Source: Bacteroides oleiciplenus YIT 12058
GTDB taxonomy: Bacteria; Bacteroidota; Bacteroidia; Bacteroidales; Bacteroidaceae
Length of the DNA stretch: 64,000 nt
NCBI RefSeq assembly: GCF_000315485.1
Contig: NZ_JH992944.1
Coordinates: forward strand, 62,001-126,000
Direction: 5' to 3'
The position numbers were made by a program, and so were the translations under genes. Below, piece after piece: positions 25,007-33,354 of the stretch. The notes under the pieces were generated by a model. The model was given only the letters and a program-made list of their open reading frames with translations, did no database searches and was not told the DNA's origin. Position 1 is the stretch's first letter. Each line of letters opens with the position of its first letter.

Positions 25007-25831
25007 ATGAGAACGTTCACTGTTTTATTAGTAACTGCGTCTTTAGCGCTAACTTCACTGGGAGGAAGTTCCGAACCATACCGCCCTAACGGCTGGTACT
25101 ACATTACAAGCGGCACACAAGACAGCCTTTCGGCAGAACCCATCGTAACTACCAAAGATTTTGCTTCCATAAGCCTTGACTCTTTTATGAGCGAGCGGAC
25201 AGGTGGAATGGCCTATCAAATTGTGGGTAGAGTGAACGACCAATCCATTGAGATATGGGCAGACGCTACTGAACAGTCGATAGGCAAACATATCGGTTTT
25301 GTATGCAACAACAAAGTAGTATGCAATCCCTTGGTAAACGCCCGCATCGAAAGCGGTAATTTTGCAATTTCAGGTGAAGGGCCTGAGTTTAAAGCAATGT
25401 ACAGGCAAATTCAAGAGGACATCAAAAACGAAGAGATTGCTTCGGAGCATAAGAAAGCATGGGAAGAGGCCCGCAAACTGCGTGCTTCTATCACCGACAC
25501 CACTTTCTTAAAGACCAAACGCCCGATGTCTGACGATGCAATCGGTCCTTACAATTACCATACAGGATTAAATGAAGACCGTGCATACAATCAAACAGTT
25601 TATACAATTGCGATAGACAGAGCCAAAAAGTTCCTTTCCGTTAAAAACGACCAATTAGTATTGAACCTGAAATCGGGTGCGGAAATCAACATCGCAGAAG
25701 ACCTGTTCCAGTATATCGCCGGGCTATTCGATGATTGGAACAAATGGGTGGAAGAGGGGAAATTCAAGATTATACAAACAAAAGAGGGGTACTACGACAT
25801 AGAACCGACACCTCAGAAGCGCAACAATTAA
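25007..25831 (+). CDS. Secreted SecDF-P1-head-like protein
   Basis: A 274-residue exported protein (signal sequence MRTFTVLLVTASLALTSLGGSS). Residues about 25-125 contain GWYYITSG...AEPIVTTKDFASISLDSF and WADATEQSIGKHIGFVCNNKVVCNPLVNARIESGNFAISG, the pattern of the periplasmic P1 head subdomain of SecD. The membrane and other Sec parts are absent. The C-terminal half is helical and unrecognised. It ends 4 bp inside the convergent retron reverse transcriptase gene. Function unknown; its relation to the retron is positional only. Confidence 0.6.
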   Translation: MRTFTVLLVTASLALTSLGGSSEPYRPNGWYYITSGTQDSLSAEPIVTTKDFASISLDSFMSERTGGMAYQIVGRVNDQSIEIWADATEQSIGKHIGFVCNNKVVCNPLVNARIESGNFAISGEGPEFKAMYRQIQEDIKNEEIASEHKKAWEEARKLRASITDTTFLKTKRPMSDDAIGPYNYHTGLNEDRAYNQTVYTIAIDRAKKFLSVKNDQLVLNLKSGAEINIAEDLFQYIAGLFDDWNKWVEEGKFKIIQTKEGYYDIEPTPQKRNN

Positions 25832-26949
25832 TATTTTTTCTCCAGACTTTTCAAAGCTGTGATGGAAGCGGATACATACGTATTATCCGGTTCTATTGAC
25901 CGCCAATAGCACAGTGTCCCGATCAGCCGTTTCAGGTAAGCCGGGTCGTGAGAACCAATCCGGCGTTGATGTTCTGCCAGACCTTTCGTCAGGATATAAT
26001 GCACATTCTTGCGTATTTCCCTTTTCCGGATTTTAGGAATAGTCAGCTTCACACCGGAACTGATGGAAACTCCTGTGATAATCTTCCGGCTGTGTTCTTT
26101 CAGGAAGCGCGTTTTCTTATGATTCACCTCAAACTTTTCTTCCCGGACAATCTGCTTAACCTGAGACAGAATCTGTTCTCCCGGAAAAACATTCCCCGAA
26201 AAAGTAAGGTCATCGGCATACCGGGTATAAGTCAAACCATATTCGGCAGCCAGTGCCGAAAGTTTCTTATCCATCTCATAAGATATAATATTACTCAATG
26301 CCGGACTCGTAGATGCCCCCTGAGGCAGACAACGATGTAAACAGCATAAAGTGCCAAGCACCTTCGCAATATCAGGCGGATAGCCCATTGCCTCAAATGT
26401 CTTCCGCACGCGAGGGCTACGTATCGAACCAAAGAAGTCATGAATATCCGTTTTCAGCACACACTGTTTTCCCAAGTGCGGGCGGACATTATCGACTACG
26501 GACATCTTGCACCGAAAGCCGGTAGCTGCCGGATGAACGTTTACAAAGGATAAGATTCGGTGATTAATAGCGTCCTGAATAGGCTTTAGCTCGTGGTCCG
26601 GAGCAGAAATCATGCGGTAACCTCCCCTTCTTTTACCTATCCAGAACTCCCGGTAGTGGGCAGAAACATCCTTCAATATTTCTTTCAACTTCACTTCTTC
26701 CACTCCCAGCAAGTTTACACACTGAGATATGGCTTCTTCTTTAAACCAGGGAGAGATTCGCGGAGCAGAAGTTTCAAAAAGCTGGCTGAACCATCCTTTA
26801 CGGATGGTTCCGGCATTGGCAGTATGCTCCGTATGGTCGCGGTTTCCTGCTTTCCACCTCTTGTATCCTTCCTGTTTACGACTCGAAGAAATAATCTTGT
26901 AGAGTAATAAACAGGTGACAATAAGTACAGCTATCAGAATTTCATTCAT
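25828..26949 (-). CDS. Retron-type reverse transcriptase with N-terminal membrane segment
   Basis: A 373-residue RNA-directed DNA polymerase. Visible parts: a membrane helix at about residues 3-20; RT palm motif A LKTDIHDFFGSI (catalytic Asp168); LPQGASTSPALSN (208-220); YADD (244-247, catalytic aspartates). Retron-specific region X appears as NVRPH (154-158, family NAxxH), and region Y as ITG (291-293, family VTG). Directly upstream lies an ncRNA with all retron parts, so the enzyme would make branched msDNA. No accessory effector gene is adjacent in the same orientation. The membrane helix fused to the RT is unusual among the best-studied retrons and may place the complex at the inner membrane. 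The RT and retron call is strong; defence function is inferred. Confidence 0.93.
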   Translation of the reverse strand: MNEILIAVLIVTCLLLYKIISSSRKQEGYKRWKAGNRDHTEHTANAGTIRKGWFSQLFETSAPRISPWFKEEAISQCVNLLGVEEVKLKEILKDVSAHYREFWIGKRRGGYRMISAPDHELKPIQDAINHRILSFVNVHPAATGFRCKMSVVDNVRPHLGKQCVLKTDIHDFFGSIRSPRVRKTFEAMGYPPDIAKVLGTLCCLHRCLPQGASTSPALSNIISYEMDKKLSALAAEYGLTYTRYADDLTFSGNVFPGEQILSQVKQIVREEKFEVNHKKTRFLKEHSRKIITGVSISSGVKLTIPKIRKREIRKNVHYILTKGLAEHQRRIGSHDPAYLKRLIGTLCYWRSIEPDNTYVSASITALKSLEKKY

Positions 26950-26970
26950 CGTATCAATAGGTATGAAAAA

Positions 26971-27097
26971 GAAGAGGATGAGTATTTACTAATGTAAATC
27001 GTGGTATTCATACCAGAGTATTTACATTCTAAGAAAGCCCATGAGCTTACGAGGCGACTGCACCTCTTTCCTGCTAAATCTTTTTCTCATCCTCTCC
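26971..27097 (-). ncRNA. Retron msr-msd noncoding RNA
   Basis: Reading on the minus strand: repeat a1 AGAGGATGAG (27095-27086); UUAGC with the putative branching G at 27074; hairpin GAGGTG-CAGT-CGCCTC (27064-27049 region); hairpin AAGCT-CATG-GGCTT (27047-27034 region); msd long hairpin with outer arms AATGTAAAT (27028-27020) and ATTTACATT (26999-26991) and inner arms GGTAT (27014-27010) / ATACC (27007-27003); then a2 CTCATCCTCT (26982-26973), exactly complementary to a1 over 10 bp and extendable by wobble. The RT ATG follows 24 nt later. The part order, the UUAGC context and the position upstream of a retron RT match known retrons such as Ec86. Confidence 0.88.
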
Positions 27098-27102
27098 GTG
27101 TG

Positions 27103-27110
27103 CAAAAATA
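27103..27110 (-). promoter_or_regulatory. -7 element of the retron promoter
   Basis: On the minus strand TATTTTTG (27110-27103) lies 8 nt upstream of repeat a1, exactly where transcription of the ncRNA-RT operon should start. The -33 element is imperfect (a TTG about 18 bp upstream). Confidence 0.6.
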
Positions 27111-27191
27111 GGCCTTTTTGATTGAAAGCAATAATTCTATCCGTCTTTTTTCTTTTTTATTTGATATGCCTCTTTTCATTCAGGGCAATCG

Positions 27192-27222
27192 TATAAAAAG
27201 TTTGCTTCCTGCTTGAACAGGA
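27192..27222 (-). terminator. Terminator downstream of tag
   Basis: On the minus strand, TTCCTGTTCAAGCAGGAA forms a 6-bp stem (27222-27205) followed by AACTTTTTA. It would end tag transcription before the retron promoter. Confidence 0.55.
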
Positions 27223-27272
27223 ATGAGTATAAGTGTTCTCATTTTGCGAACTTTAGACCAATCTTATGACCC

Positions 27273-27371
27273 TCCACGTACCCGGTCCGTATCAAAGCCG
27301 TACCTGGTCCGTATCAAGTCCAAGCGTAAGGATACGGAGATGATACGGACCTGATACGGTTCGGGTATGGG
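27273..27371. repeat. 11-bp-period array, inverted halves (array 2)
   Basis: Units of 11 bp have a CCGTATC core. GGTCCGTATCA occurs at 27284 and 27306, with related units at 27273 and 27295. The reverse orientation (GATACGG) follows at 27331, 27342 and 27353. The layout matches array 1: repeats in one orientation, a centre, then inverted repeats. Confidence 0.72.
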
Positions 27372-27420
27372 GAAAGCAGGACAAATAGACCAAAAAATGA
27401 ATTCATCCTTTTCGGAGCGA

Positions 27421-28026
27421 TTATAAATAAGAATTTTGATGCGGTTGTCCTGATTTAGTTGCTTTACAGAAACAGTCTTCCAAATGGTCGTTCACAAAGC
27501 CGGCTGCCTGCAAAAAAGCATAGCAGATAGTGGAGCCAAAGAATTTAAAGCCTCGCTTTTTCATGTCTTTACTCATAGCATCCGACTCGGGAGATGTGGC
27601 AGGAACCTGACTTAGAGACTTAAAGTTATTGACAATAGGTGGCTGTTGGGAAAAGAATGATAAGATATACTTGTAGAAACTACCGAATTCCTGCTGAATA
27701 GCCATAAATAGTTTCGCATTATGGATGGTACTATTAATCTTTAACCGGTTTTTGACGATTCCATCAAATTTCATCAATCGTTCAATGTCTTCTGATGTCA
27801 TTTGCGCCACTTTCTCCACATCAAAGTGATGAAAAGCTTCCCGGTATCCTTCACGCTTTCGGAGGATAGTAATCCAAGATAGCCCCGCCTGGGCACTTTC
27901 GAGTACAAGAAACTCAAACAGGGATTTGTCATCGGTGACGAGTTTACCCCATTCTTCATCATGATACTTTATGTAAAGTTCGTCTGTTCCGGCCCAACCG
28001 CAACGTGCATTTATTAGATCTTCCAT
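27421..28026 (-). CDS. tag: DNA-3-methyladenine glycosylase I
   Basis: A 201-residue base-excision repair glycosylase that removes 3-methyladenine. It has RCGWAGTDELYIKYHDEEWG at the N-terminus (zinc-binding Cys and the conserved YHDxEWG), SWITILRKREGYREAF, and FKFFGSTICYAFLQAAGFVNDH with the C-terminal Cys residues. Length is normal. It is the only gene in its leftward unit. The upstream minus-strand sequence has TACCTTTG (28060-28053) as the -7 element. Confidence 0.95.
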   Translation of the reverse strand: MEDLINARCGWAGTDELYIKYHDEEWGKLVTDDKSLFEFLVLESAQAGLSWITILRKREGYREAFHHFDVEKVAQMTSEDIERLMKFDGIVKNRLKINSTIHNAKLFMAIQQEFGSFYKYILSFFSQQPPIVNNFKSLSQVPATSPESDAMSKDMKKRGFKFFGSTICYAFLQAAGFVNDHLEDCFCKATKSGQPHQNSYL

Positions 28027-28153
28027 GCTTTTTTATGTTAATAGAAACTCAACAAAGGTATATTTTCTAACTCAAAGCAAAGCCATATCCTAAAAATTAT
28101 CCCTACTTTTGTGGAACAATAAAGAATTATTAACACAATAGACAAGCTTTCTA

Positions 28154-29692
28154 ATGAGTACACCCAAACATCCCAAAGGTCTTTACCTCATCTTCGCTAC
28201 CAGCACGGCAGAACGTTTCAGCTACTATGGTATGCGGGCTATCTTCATCCTGTTCTTAACCCAGGCACTCCTACTCGACAAGGAACATGCCGCTTCCATC
28301 TACGGCAGCTACACCGGAATGGTCTATCTGACGCCGCTTATCGGCGGATATATTGCTGACAAATACTGGGGAATACGCCGCTCCGTATTCTGGGGAGCGA
28401 TGATGATGGCAGTGGGGCAATTCCTGATGTTCTTCAGCGCCTCCATGCTGGATACCAAAGAACTCTCCCACTGGCTGATGTATGGTGGACTCACCTTTCT
28501 CATATTGGGAAACGGCTGTTTCAAACCTACCGTAACGACATTGGTGGGGCAACTTTACGAACCGGGAGACAAACGACTGGACTCTGCTTATACCATATTC
28601 TATATGGGAGTGAATGTCGGTTCTTTCTTTGCCCCGTTAGTTTGCGGCTATTTCGGTGAAACAGGTGATCCAAATGACTTCAAATGGGGTTTCCTAATTG
28701 CGGCAATCGTTACGGTATTTACAGTTATTCTATTCCAAACGCAGAAGAATAAATATCTGATCGGACCTGACGGACAGCAACTAGGTATCATACCGGATGC
28801 CAAGCGTGAATACCACCAAGAAAGCAAAACTGCTCAACAAACTGCAATAGATAAAGATAAGAAAACCCGTAATTACCTGCTTCTCACAGTATTAACCGTT
28901 GCTCTCGCCACCTTCTTTTATTGGTGTTTTGGCAATGATTGGTTCAGCATCGGCATCTTTACCGCTTGTATTGTATTCCCTGTCAGCATCCTGCTGGATG
29001 GTTCGCTCACCAAGATAGAACGCAGTCGCATCTTTGTCATCTACATCATTGCCTTTTTCGTTATCTTCTTCTGGGCAGCCTATGAACAGGCAGGTGCTTC
29101 ATTGACACTCTTTGCATCGGAACAAACCAATCGAGTCATCCTCGGCTGGGAAATGCCTGCTTCATGGATACAGTCTTTTAATCCGTTCTTTGTAGTAATG
29201 CTGGCGGCAATCATGCCGGGGGTATGGGGCTTCCTCAACAAACGGGGTATGGAACCTGCTTCTCCCACGAAACAAGCTATCGGGTTGTTATTGCTCTCTT
29301 TAGGCTATTTAGTTATCTGCTTCGGAGTGAAAGATGTGCAACCGGGTATAAAAGTCAGCCTTATTTGGCTGACAGGACTCTACTTCATCCATACCATGGG
29401 CGAGATATGCCTCTCCCCCATCGGGCTGTCTATGGTAAATAAACTGACACCACTCCGTTTTGCTTCTCTGATGATGGGTATCTGGTATCTTTCTATGGCC
29501 ACAGCTAATAAATTTGCAGGCACTCTTACCGGCCTTTATCCCGAAACCGGAAAAGTGAAAACATTGCTTGGATACCCCATTGAAACGATGTTCGACTTCT
29601 TTATGGTATTCGTCATTATGTCCGGCATTGCCTCCCTTATCCTCTTCCTGCTTTCAAAGAAATTGCAGAAGATGATGCATGGAGTGGAATAA
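28154..29692 (+). CDS. Proton-dependent oligopeptide transporter (POT/PTR family)
   Basis: A 512-residue MFS-fold peptide:proton symporter with about 12-14 membrane helices. The PTR signature FSYYGMRAIFILFLTQ (ExxERFxYYG-type) is at residues 22-37, and GGYIADKYWGIRRSVFWG and FYMGVNVGSFFAPLVCGY are conserved PTR blocks. It would import di- and tripeptides. Promoter -7 TACTTTTG lies at 28104-28111. Confidence 0.93.
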   Translation: MSTPKHPKGLYLIFATSTAERFSYYGMRAIFILFLTQALLLDKEHAASIYGSYTGMVYLTPLIGGYIADKYWGIRRSVFWGAMMMAVGQFLMFFSASMLDTKELSHWLMYGGLTFLILGNGCFKPTVTTLVGQLYEPGDKRLDSAYTIFYMGVNVGSFFAPLVCGYFGETGDPNDFKWGFLIAAIVTVFTVILFQTQKNKYLIGPDGQQLGIIPDAKREYHQESKTAQQTAIDKDKKTRNYLLLTVLTVALATFFYWCFGNDWFSIGIFTACIVFPVSILLDGSLTKIERSRIFVIYIIAFFVIFFWAAYEQAGASLTLFASEQTNRVILGWEMPASWIQSFNPFFVVMLAAIMPGVWGFLNKRGMEPASPTKQAIGLLLLSLGYLVICFGVKDVQPGIKVSLIWLTGLYFIHTMGEICLSPIGLSMVNKLTPLRFASLMMGIWYLSMATANKFAGTLTGLYPETGKVKTLLGYPIETMFDFFMVFVIMSGIASLILFLLSKKLQKMMHGVE

Positions 29693-29731
29693 AAATCGTA
29701 TTTTTGTGCCAATTTTTAAAATCTATCCCTT

Positions 29732-30268
29732 ATGGACACTATACAAATAAAAGACAAGAAGTTCACTGTCTCCATCAAGGAACAGGATATTCTGAAAGAA
29801 GTAGCCCGCGTTGCGAATGAAATCAATTGTGACCTGGCAGGAAAAAATCCTCTGTTTCTCAGCGTATTGAACGGTTCGTTCATGTTTACCGCTGACTTAA
29901 TGAAGCTTATCACCATTCCTTGCGAGATTTCTTTCGTGAAACTGGCTTCTTATCAAGGTGTGTCCTCTACCGGAACCATCAAGGAAGTCATCGGCATCAC
30001 CGAAGACCTCACCGACCGTACGGTAGTAATTGTGGAAGACATTGTAGATACGGGACTGACCATGCAACGCCTGTTGGATACTCTGGGCACACGCAATCCA
30101 AAAGAAATCCACATCGCTTCGCTGTTGGTGAAACCGGATAAGCTAAAAGTGGACCTGAACATCGAATACGTAGCAATGGAGATACCCAATGATTTCATCG
30201 TAGGTTACGGATTGGACTACGACGGTTTCGGCCGCAACTACCCGGACATTTATACGGTAGTAGATTAA
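29732..30268 (+). CDS. hpt: Hypoxanthine phosphoribosyltransferase
   Basis: A 178-residue purine salvage enzyme that makes IMP or GMP from hypoxanthine or guanine and PRPP. The PRPP loop VVIVEDIVDTGLTM (about residues 99-112) and the C-terminal DFIVGYGLDYDGFGRN are diagnostic. The upstream -7 TATTTTTG is at 29699-29706. It is followed by adk in the same direction. Confidence 0.95.
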   Translation: MDTIQIKDKKFTVSIKEQDILKEVARVANEINCDLAGKNPLFLSVLNGSFMFTADLMKLITIPCEISFVKLASYQGVSSTGTIKEVIGITEDLTDRTVVIVEDIVDTGLTMQRLLDTLGTRNPKEIHIASLLVKPDKLKVDLNIEYVAMEIPNDFIVGYGLDYDGFGRNYPDIYTVVD

Positions 30269-30357
30269 GAGAATCAGAAACAGGCTTAAAAGTATGATTT
30301 GTACAAGCGAATTTTGAATTAGGTATAATATAGTAACAGTTAAATTGTAAATCACAA

Positions 30358-30942
30358 ATGTTGAACATTGTAATTTTCGGTGCTCCCGGTTCAGGAAAGG
30401 GAACACAAAGTGAGAAGATCGTAGAAAAGTACGGTATTAACCACATCTCCACCGGTGATGTACTGCGTGCAGAAATAAAGAACGGTACGGAACTGGGCAA
30501 AACAGCTAAAAGTTATATCGACCAAGGTCAGTTAATCCCTGATGAATTGATGATTGACATCCTTGCAAGTGTATTCGATAGCTTCCAGGATAGCAAAGGT
30601 GTTATCTTCGACGGTTTCCCCCGTACCATTGCACAGGCAGAGGCACTGAAAAAGATGCTTGCTGAAAGAAAACAAAGTGTTAGCGTAATGCTCGACCTCG
30701 ACGTGCCTGAAGAAGAACTGATGGTTCGCCTCATCAAACGCGGTAAGGACTCCGGCCGTGCCGATGATAACGAAGAAACAATCAAAAAACGTCTGGCTGT
30801 TTATCACTCACAGACTTCTCCGCTGATTGACTGGTACAAGAAAGAAGGACAATACCAGCACATCAAAGGTTTGGGTAAACTGGAAGAAATCTTCGCTGAC
30901 GTTTGCACAGCGATAAATTCTTCAGTAGTTAGTAGTAAGTAG
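30358..30942 (+). CDS. adk: Adenylate kinase
   Basis: A 194-residue AMP/ATP phosphotransferase. It has a P-loop GAPGSGKGTQSEK (residues 7-19), the AMP site FDGFPRT, and the short lid RLIKRGKDSGRADD typical of Bacteroidetes enzymes. The last residues (SSVVSSK) are encoded within the left inverted-repeat arm that borders the four-helix-bundle gene insertion, so the native C-terminus may have been altered. Confidence 0.95.
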   Translation: MLNIVIFGAPGSGKGTQSEKIVEKYGINHISTGDVLRAEIKNGTELGKTAKSYIDQGQLIPDELMIDILASVFDSFQDSKGVIFDGFPRTIAQAEALKKMLAERKQSVSVMLDLDVPEEELMVRLIKRGKDSGRADDNEETIKKRLAVYHSQTSPLIDWYKKEGQYQHIKGLGKLEEIFADVCTAINSSVVSSK

Positions 30943-31360
30943 CTAGTAGAAATGCCTGCACAATCATTTGAGAATCTAGTAGTTTGGCAAAAAGCTCATC
31001 AATATGTACTATGTATATACCGGATTACAAAAGGATTTCCGAAAGATGAGTTGTTTGCTCTAGTCAATCAGATGCGCAGGGCTTCTGCTTCTATTACCGC
31101 TAATATCGCAGAAGGTTTTGTCAGAGAAGGACAAAAAGACAAGTTACACTTTTATAATATATCTCAGGGGTCATTAGAAGAAACCAAGAACTTCATTATT
31201 CTTTCTAAAGACTTGGGATATATGTCTAAAGAGAACAAAACACAACTTCTGGCACAAGCCTGCGAAGTTGGTCGTCTTTTAAATGCTTATCGTCAAGGCC
31301 TGATGAAATATTACTAAAACTATCTACTACTAACTACTTATTACTAACTACTAACTACTT
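30924..31360. repeat. Inverted repeats flanking the four-helix-bundle gene
   Basis: The left arm (30924-30949, AGTAGTTAGTAGTAAGTAG...) and right arm (31324-31360, ...CTACTTATTACTAACTACT) are imperfect inverses, differing by one substitution and a 7-bp indel. Together they bracket a single gene inserted between adk and obg. The layout recalls intervening sequences of 23S rRNA, in which a similar gene lies between paired arms. Confidence 0.65.
30952..31317 (+). CDS. Four-helix-bundle (23S rRNA IVS-type) protein
   Basis: A 121-residue S23/IVP-type four-helix bundle protein. AQSFENLVVWQKAHQYVLCIYRITKGFP, LVNQMRRASASITANIAEGFVREGQKDKLHFYNISQGSLEET and a C-terminal ACEVGRLLNAYRQGL match the family. 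Members were first seen encoded in 23S rRNA intervening sequences. The function is unknown, possibly nucleic-acid related. It sits alone between adk and obg, flanked by inverted repeats, which suggests insertion. Confidence 0.88.
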   Translation: MPAQSFENLVVWQKAHQYVLCIYRITKGFPKDELFALVNQMRRASASITANIAEGFVREGQKDKLHFYNISQGSLEETKNFIILSKDLGYMSKENKTQLLAQACEVGRLLNAYRQGLMKYY

Positions 31361-31368
31361 TTAAGATT

Positions 31369-32541
31369 ATGGCTGAATCGAATTTTGTTGACTACGTAAA
31401 GATATATTGCCGCTCCGGAAAGGGCGGACGAGGCTCTACGCACATGAGGCGCGAGAAATACATACCCAACGGAGGCCCCGACGGAGGTGACGGAGGACGA
31501 GGAGGTCATATCATCCTGCGCGGCAACCGTAACTATTGGACGTTGTTGCACTTGCGTTACGATCGCCATGCATTGGCGGGACACGGAGAATCCGGTTCCA
31601 AAAACCGCAGTTTCGGTAAGGATGGAGAAGATAAAGTGATTGAAGTTCCTTGCGGCACAGTAGTGTATAATGCCGAAACGGGTGAGTACATCTGTGACGT
31701 CACTGAGCACGGACAAGAAGTTATTTTGCTGAAAGGCGGACGAGGCGGTCAGGGCAACAGCCACTTCAAGACAGCTACCCGTCAGGCTCCCCGCTTTGCA
31801 CAGCCGGGCGAACCGATGCAGGAAATGACCGTAATCATGGAGTTGAAACTCCTGGCAGACGTAGGTCTGGTAGGTTTTCCAAACGCCGGAAAATCAACCT
31901 TGCTTGCTTCCGTATCTGCAGCCAAACCAAAGATAGCCAACTATCCTTTTACCACCCTGGAGCCGAATCTGGGTATTGTTTCCTATCGTGACGGAAAATC
32001 ATTCGTCATGGCGGACATTCCCGGTATCATCGAAGGAGCCAGTGCCGGAAAAGGTTTGGGACTACGTTTTCTGAGACATATCGAGCGTAACTCGCTATTG
32101 CTTTTCATGGTGCCTGCCGATAGCGACGACATCCGTAAAGAATACGAAATCCTGCTGAACGAACTAAGTACTTTCAACCCTGAAATGCTGGATAAACAAC
32201 GGGTACTTGCCATCACCAAGAGCGATATGCTCGACCAGGAATTAATGGACGAGATAGAGCCTACGCTGCCCGAAAACGTTCCACACGTATTTATTTCTTC
32301 CATCACGAGCATGGGACTTTCCGTACTGAAAGATATTCTGTGGGAAGAACTGAACAAGGACAGCAACAAAATAGAAGCTATCGTTCACCGTCCGAAAGAT
32401 GTAAGCAAACTTCAGGAGGAACTGAAAGAGATGGGTGAGGACGAAGATCTCAGCTATGAATACGTAGAAGACGAAGAGGATGTGGAAGACCTGGAAGACT
32501 TTGAGTACGAGGAGGAAGACTGGGAGGATGACAAGCAATGA
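31369..32541 (+). CDS. obgE: GTPase Obg/CgtA
   Basis: A 390-residue ribosome-assembly and stress GTPase. The Gly-rich Obg fold is N-terminal (CRSGKGGRGSTHMRREKYIPNGGPDGGDGGRGG). The G domain has G1 GFPNAGKSTL, G3 DIPGIIEGAS and G4 TKSD. The C-terminus is strongly acidic (YEYVEDEEDVEDLED...), typical of Bacteroides homologues. It overlaps pgeF by 4 bp. Confidence 0.96.
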   Translation: MAESNFVDYVKIYCRSGKGGRGSTHMRREKYIPNGGPDGGDGGRGGHIILRGNRNYWTLLHLRYDRHALAGHGESGSKNRSFGKDGEDKVIEVPCGTVVYNAETGEYICDVTEHGQEVILLKGGRGGQGNSHFKTATRQAPRFAQPGEPMQEMTVIMELKLLADVGLVGFPNAGKSTLLASVSAAKPKIANYPFTTLEPNLGIVSYRDGKSFVMADIPGIIEGASAGKGLGLRFLRHIERNSLLLFMVPADSDDIRKEYEILLNELSTFNPEMLDKQRVLAITKSDMLDQELMDEIEPTLPENVPHVFISSITSMGLSVLKDILWEELNKDSNKIEAIVHRPKDVSKLQEELKEMGEDEDLSYEYVEDEEDVEDLEDFEYEEEDWEDDKQ

Positions 32542-33350
32542 TTGCTTTGACAGAAGATAAAAGAATGTTGGGATACGGGGTTATGACACCGTACTCCAAC
32601 ATTTTTTGTTTTGCAACTACTCGCCGGGGAGGTTTCAGTGAAGGGAATTATTCCTCTTTCAACTGCACGCCTTATACTGGGGATGATGCGGAATGCGTCC
32701 GCCGTAACCGGGATTTGCTTTGTAGCTCCATGCCTCAACGGCCGAAAGAGCTGGTTATCCCATTCCAGACGCATAGCACGAAAGTTTTCGTTGTTGACGA
32801 GACTTATCTGCAAGCTCCCAATGAAAAGCGCACAGCGATGCTTCAAGGAGTGGATGCACTGATAACCCGTGAACCGGGTTGCTGCATCTGCATTTCTACG
32901 GCAGATTGTATTCCCATCTTACTTTACGACCGCAAGAACCAAGTTGTAGCTGCCGCCCATGCCGGTTGGCGGGGAACGGTGAATTACATAGCCGGGCATA
33001 CACTCGACAGAATGCGGGCACTCTACGGCACAGATGGAAAAGACGTGATAGCCTGTATCGGTCCCGGCATCTCCCTACCCTCTTTTGAAGTAGGCGAAGA
33101 AGTGTACGAAGCTTTCCGCACGAATGGTTTTGCCATGGATTACATTTCGGAATGGAAACCAGAGACACATAAGCACCACATTGACCTGTGGGCTGCAAAC
33201 AGGATGCAATTGCTCGACTTCGGAGTACCCGGAGAACAGATCGAGACATCGGGGATATGCACTTATATGGAACATGAAGAGTTCTTCTCGGCAAGACGGT
33301 TGGGAATTAAGTCCGGACGTATGCTGTCGGGAATAATGATAAAGATTTGA
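32538..33350 (+). CDS. pgeF: Peptidoglycan editing factor (YfiH/PgeF, laccase-domain)
   Basis: A 270-residue YfiH-family protein. The metal-site residues appear in ISTADCIPILLYD (Cys) and AAAHAGWRGTVNYI (His), with another His in PFQTHSTKV. The homologue PgeF maintains peptidoglycan composition by removing wrong amino acids from precursors; other members act on purine nucleosides. It is translationally coupled to obg. Confidence 0.9.
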   Translation: MIALTEDKRMLGYGVMTPYSNIFCFATTRRGGFSEGNYSSFNCTPYTGDDAECVRRNRDLLCSSMPQRPKELVIPFQTHSTKVFVVDETYLQAPNEKRTAMLQGVDALITREPGCCICISTADCIPILLYDRKNQVVAAAHAGWRGTVNYIAGHTLDRMRALYGTDGKDVIACIGPGISLPSFEVGEEVYEAFRTNGFAMDYISEWKPETHKHHIDLWAANRMQLLDFGVPGEQIETSGICTYMEHEEFFSARRLGIKSGRMLSGIMIKI

Positions 33351-33354
33351 ATAT

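Noticed and set aside
25828..26949. Group II intron maturase or diversity-generating retroelement RT
   Set aside because: No maturase or HNH domain, no intron structure, no template/variable repeat pair or avd gene. Region X/Y motifs and the upstream msr-msd point to a retron.
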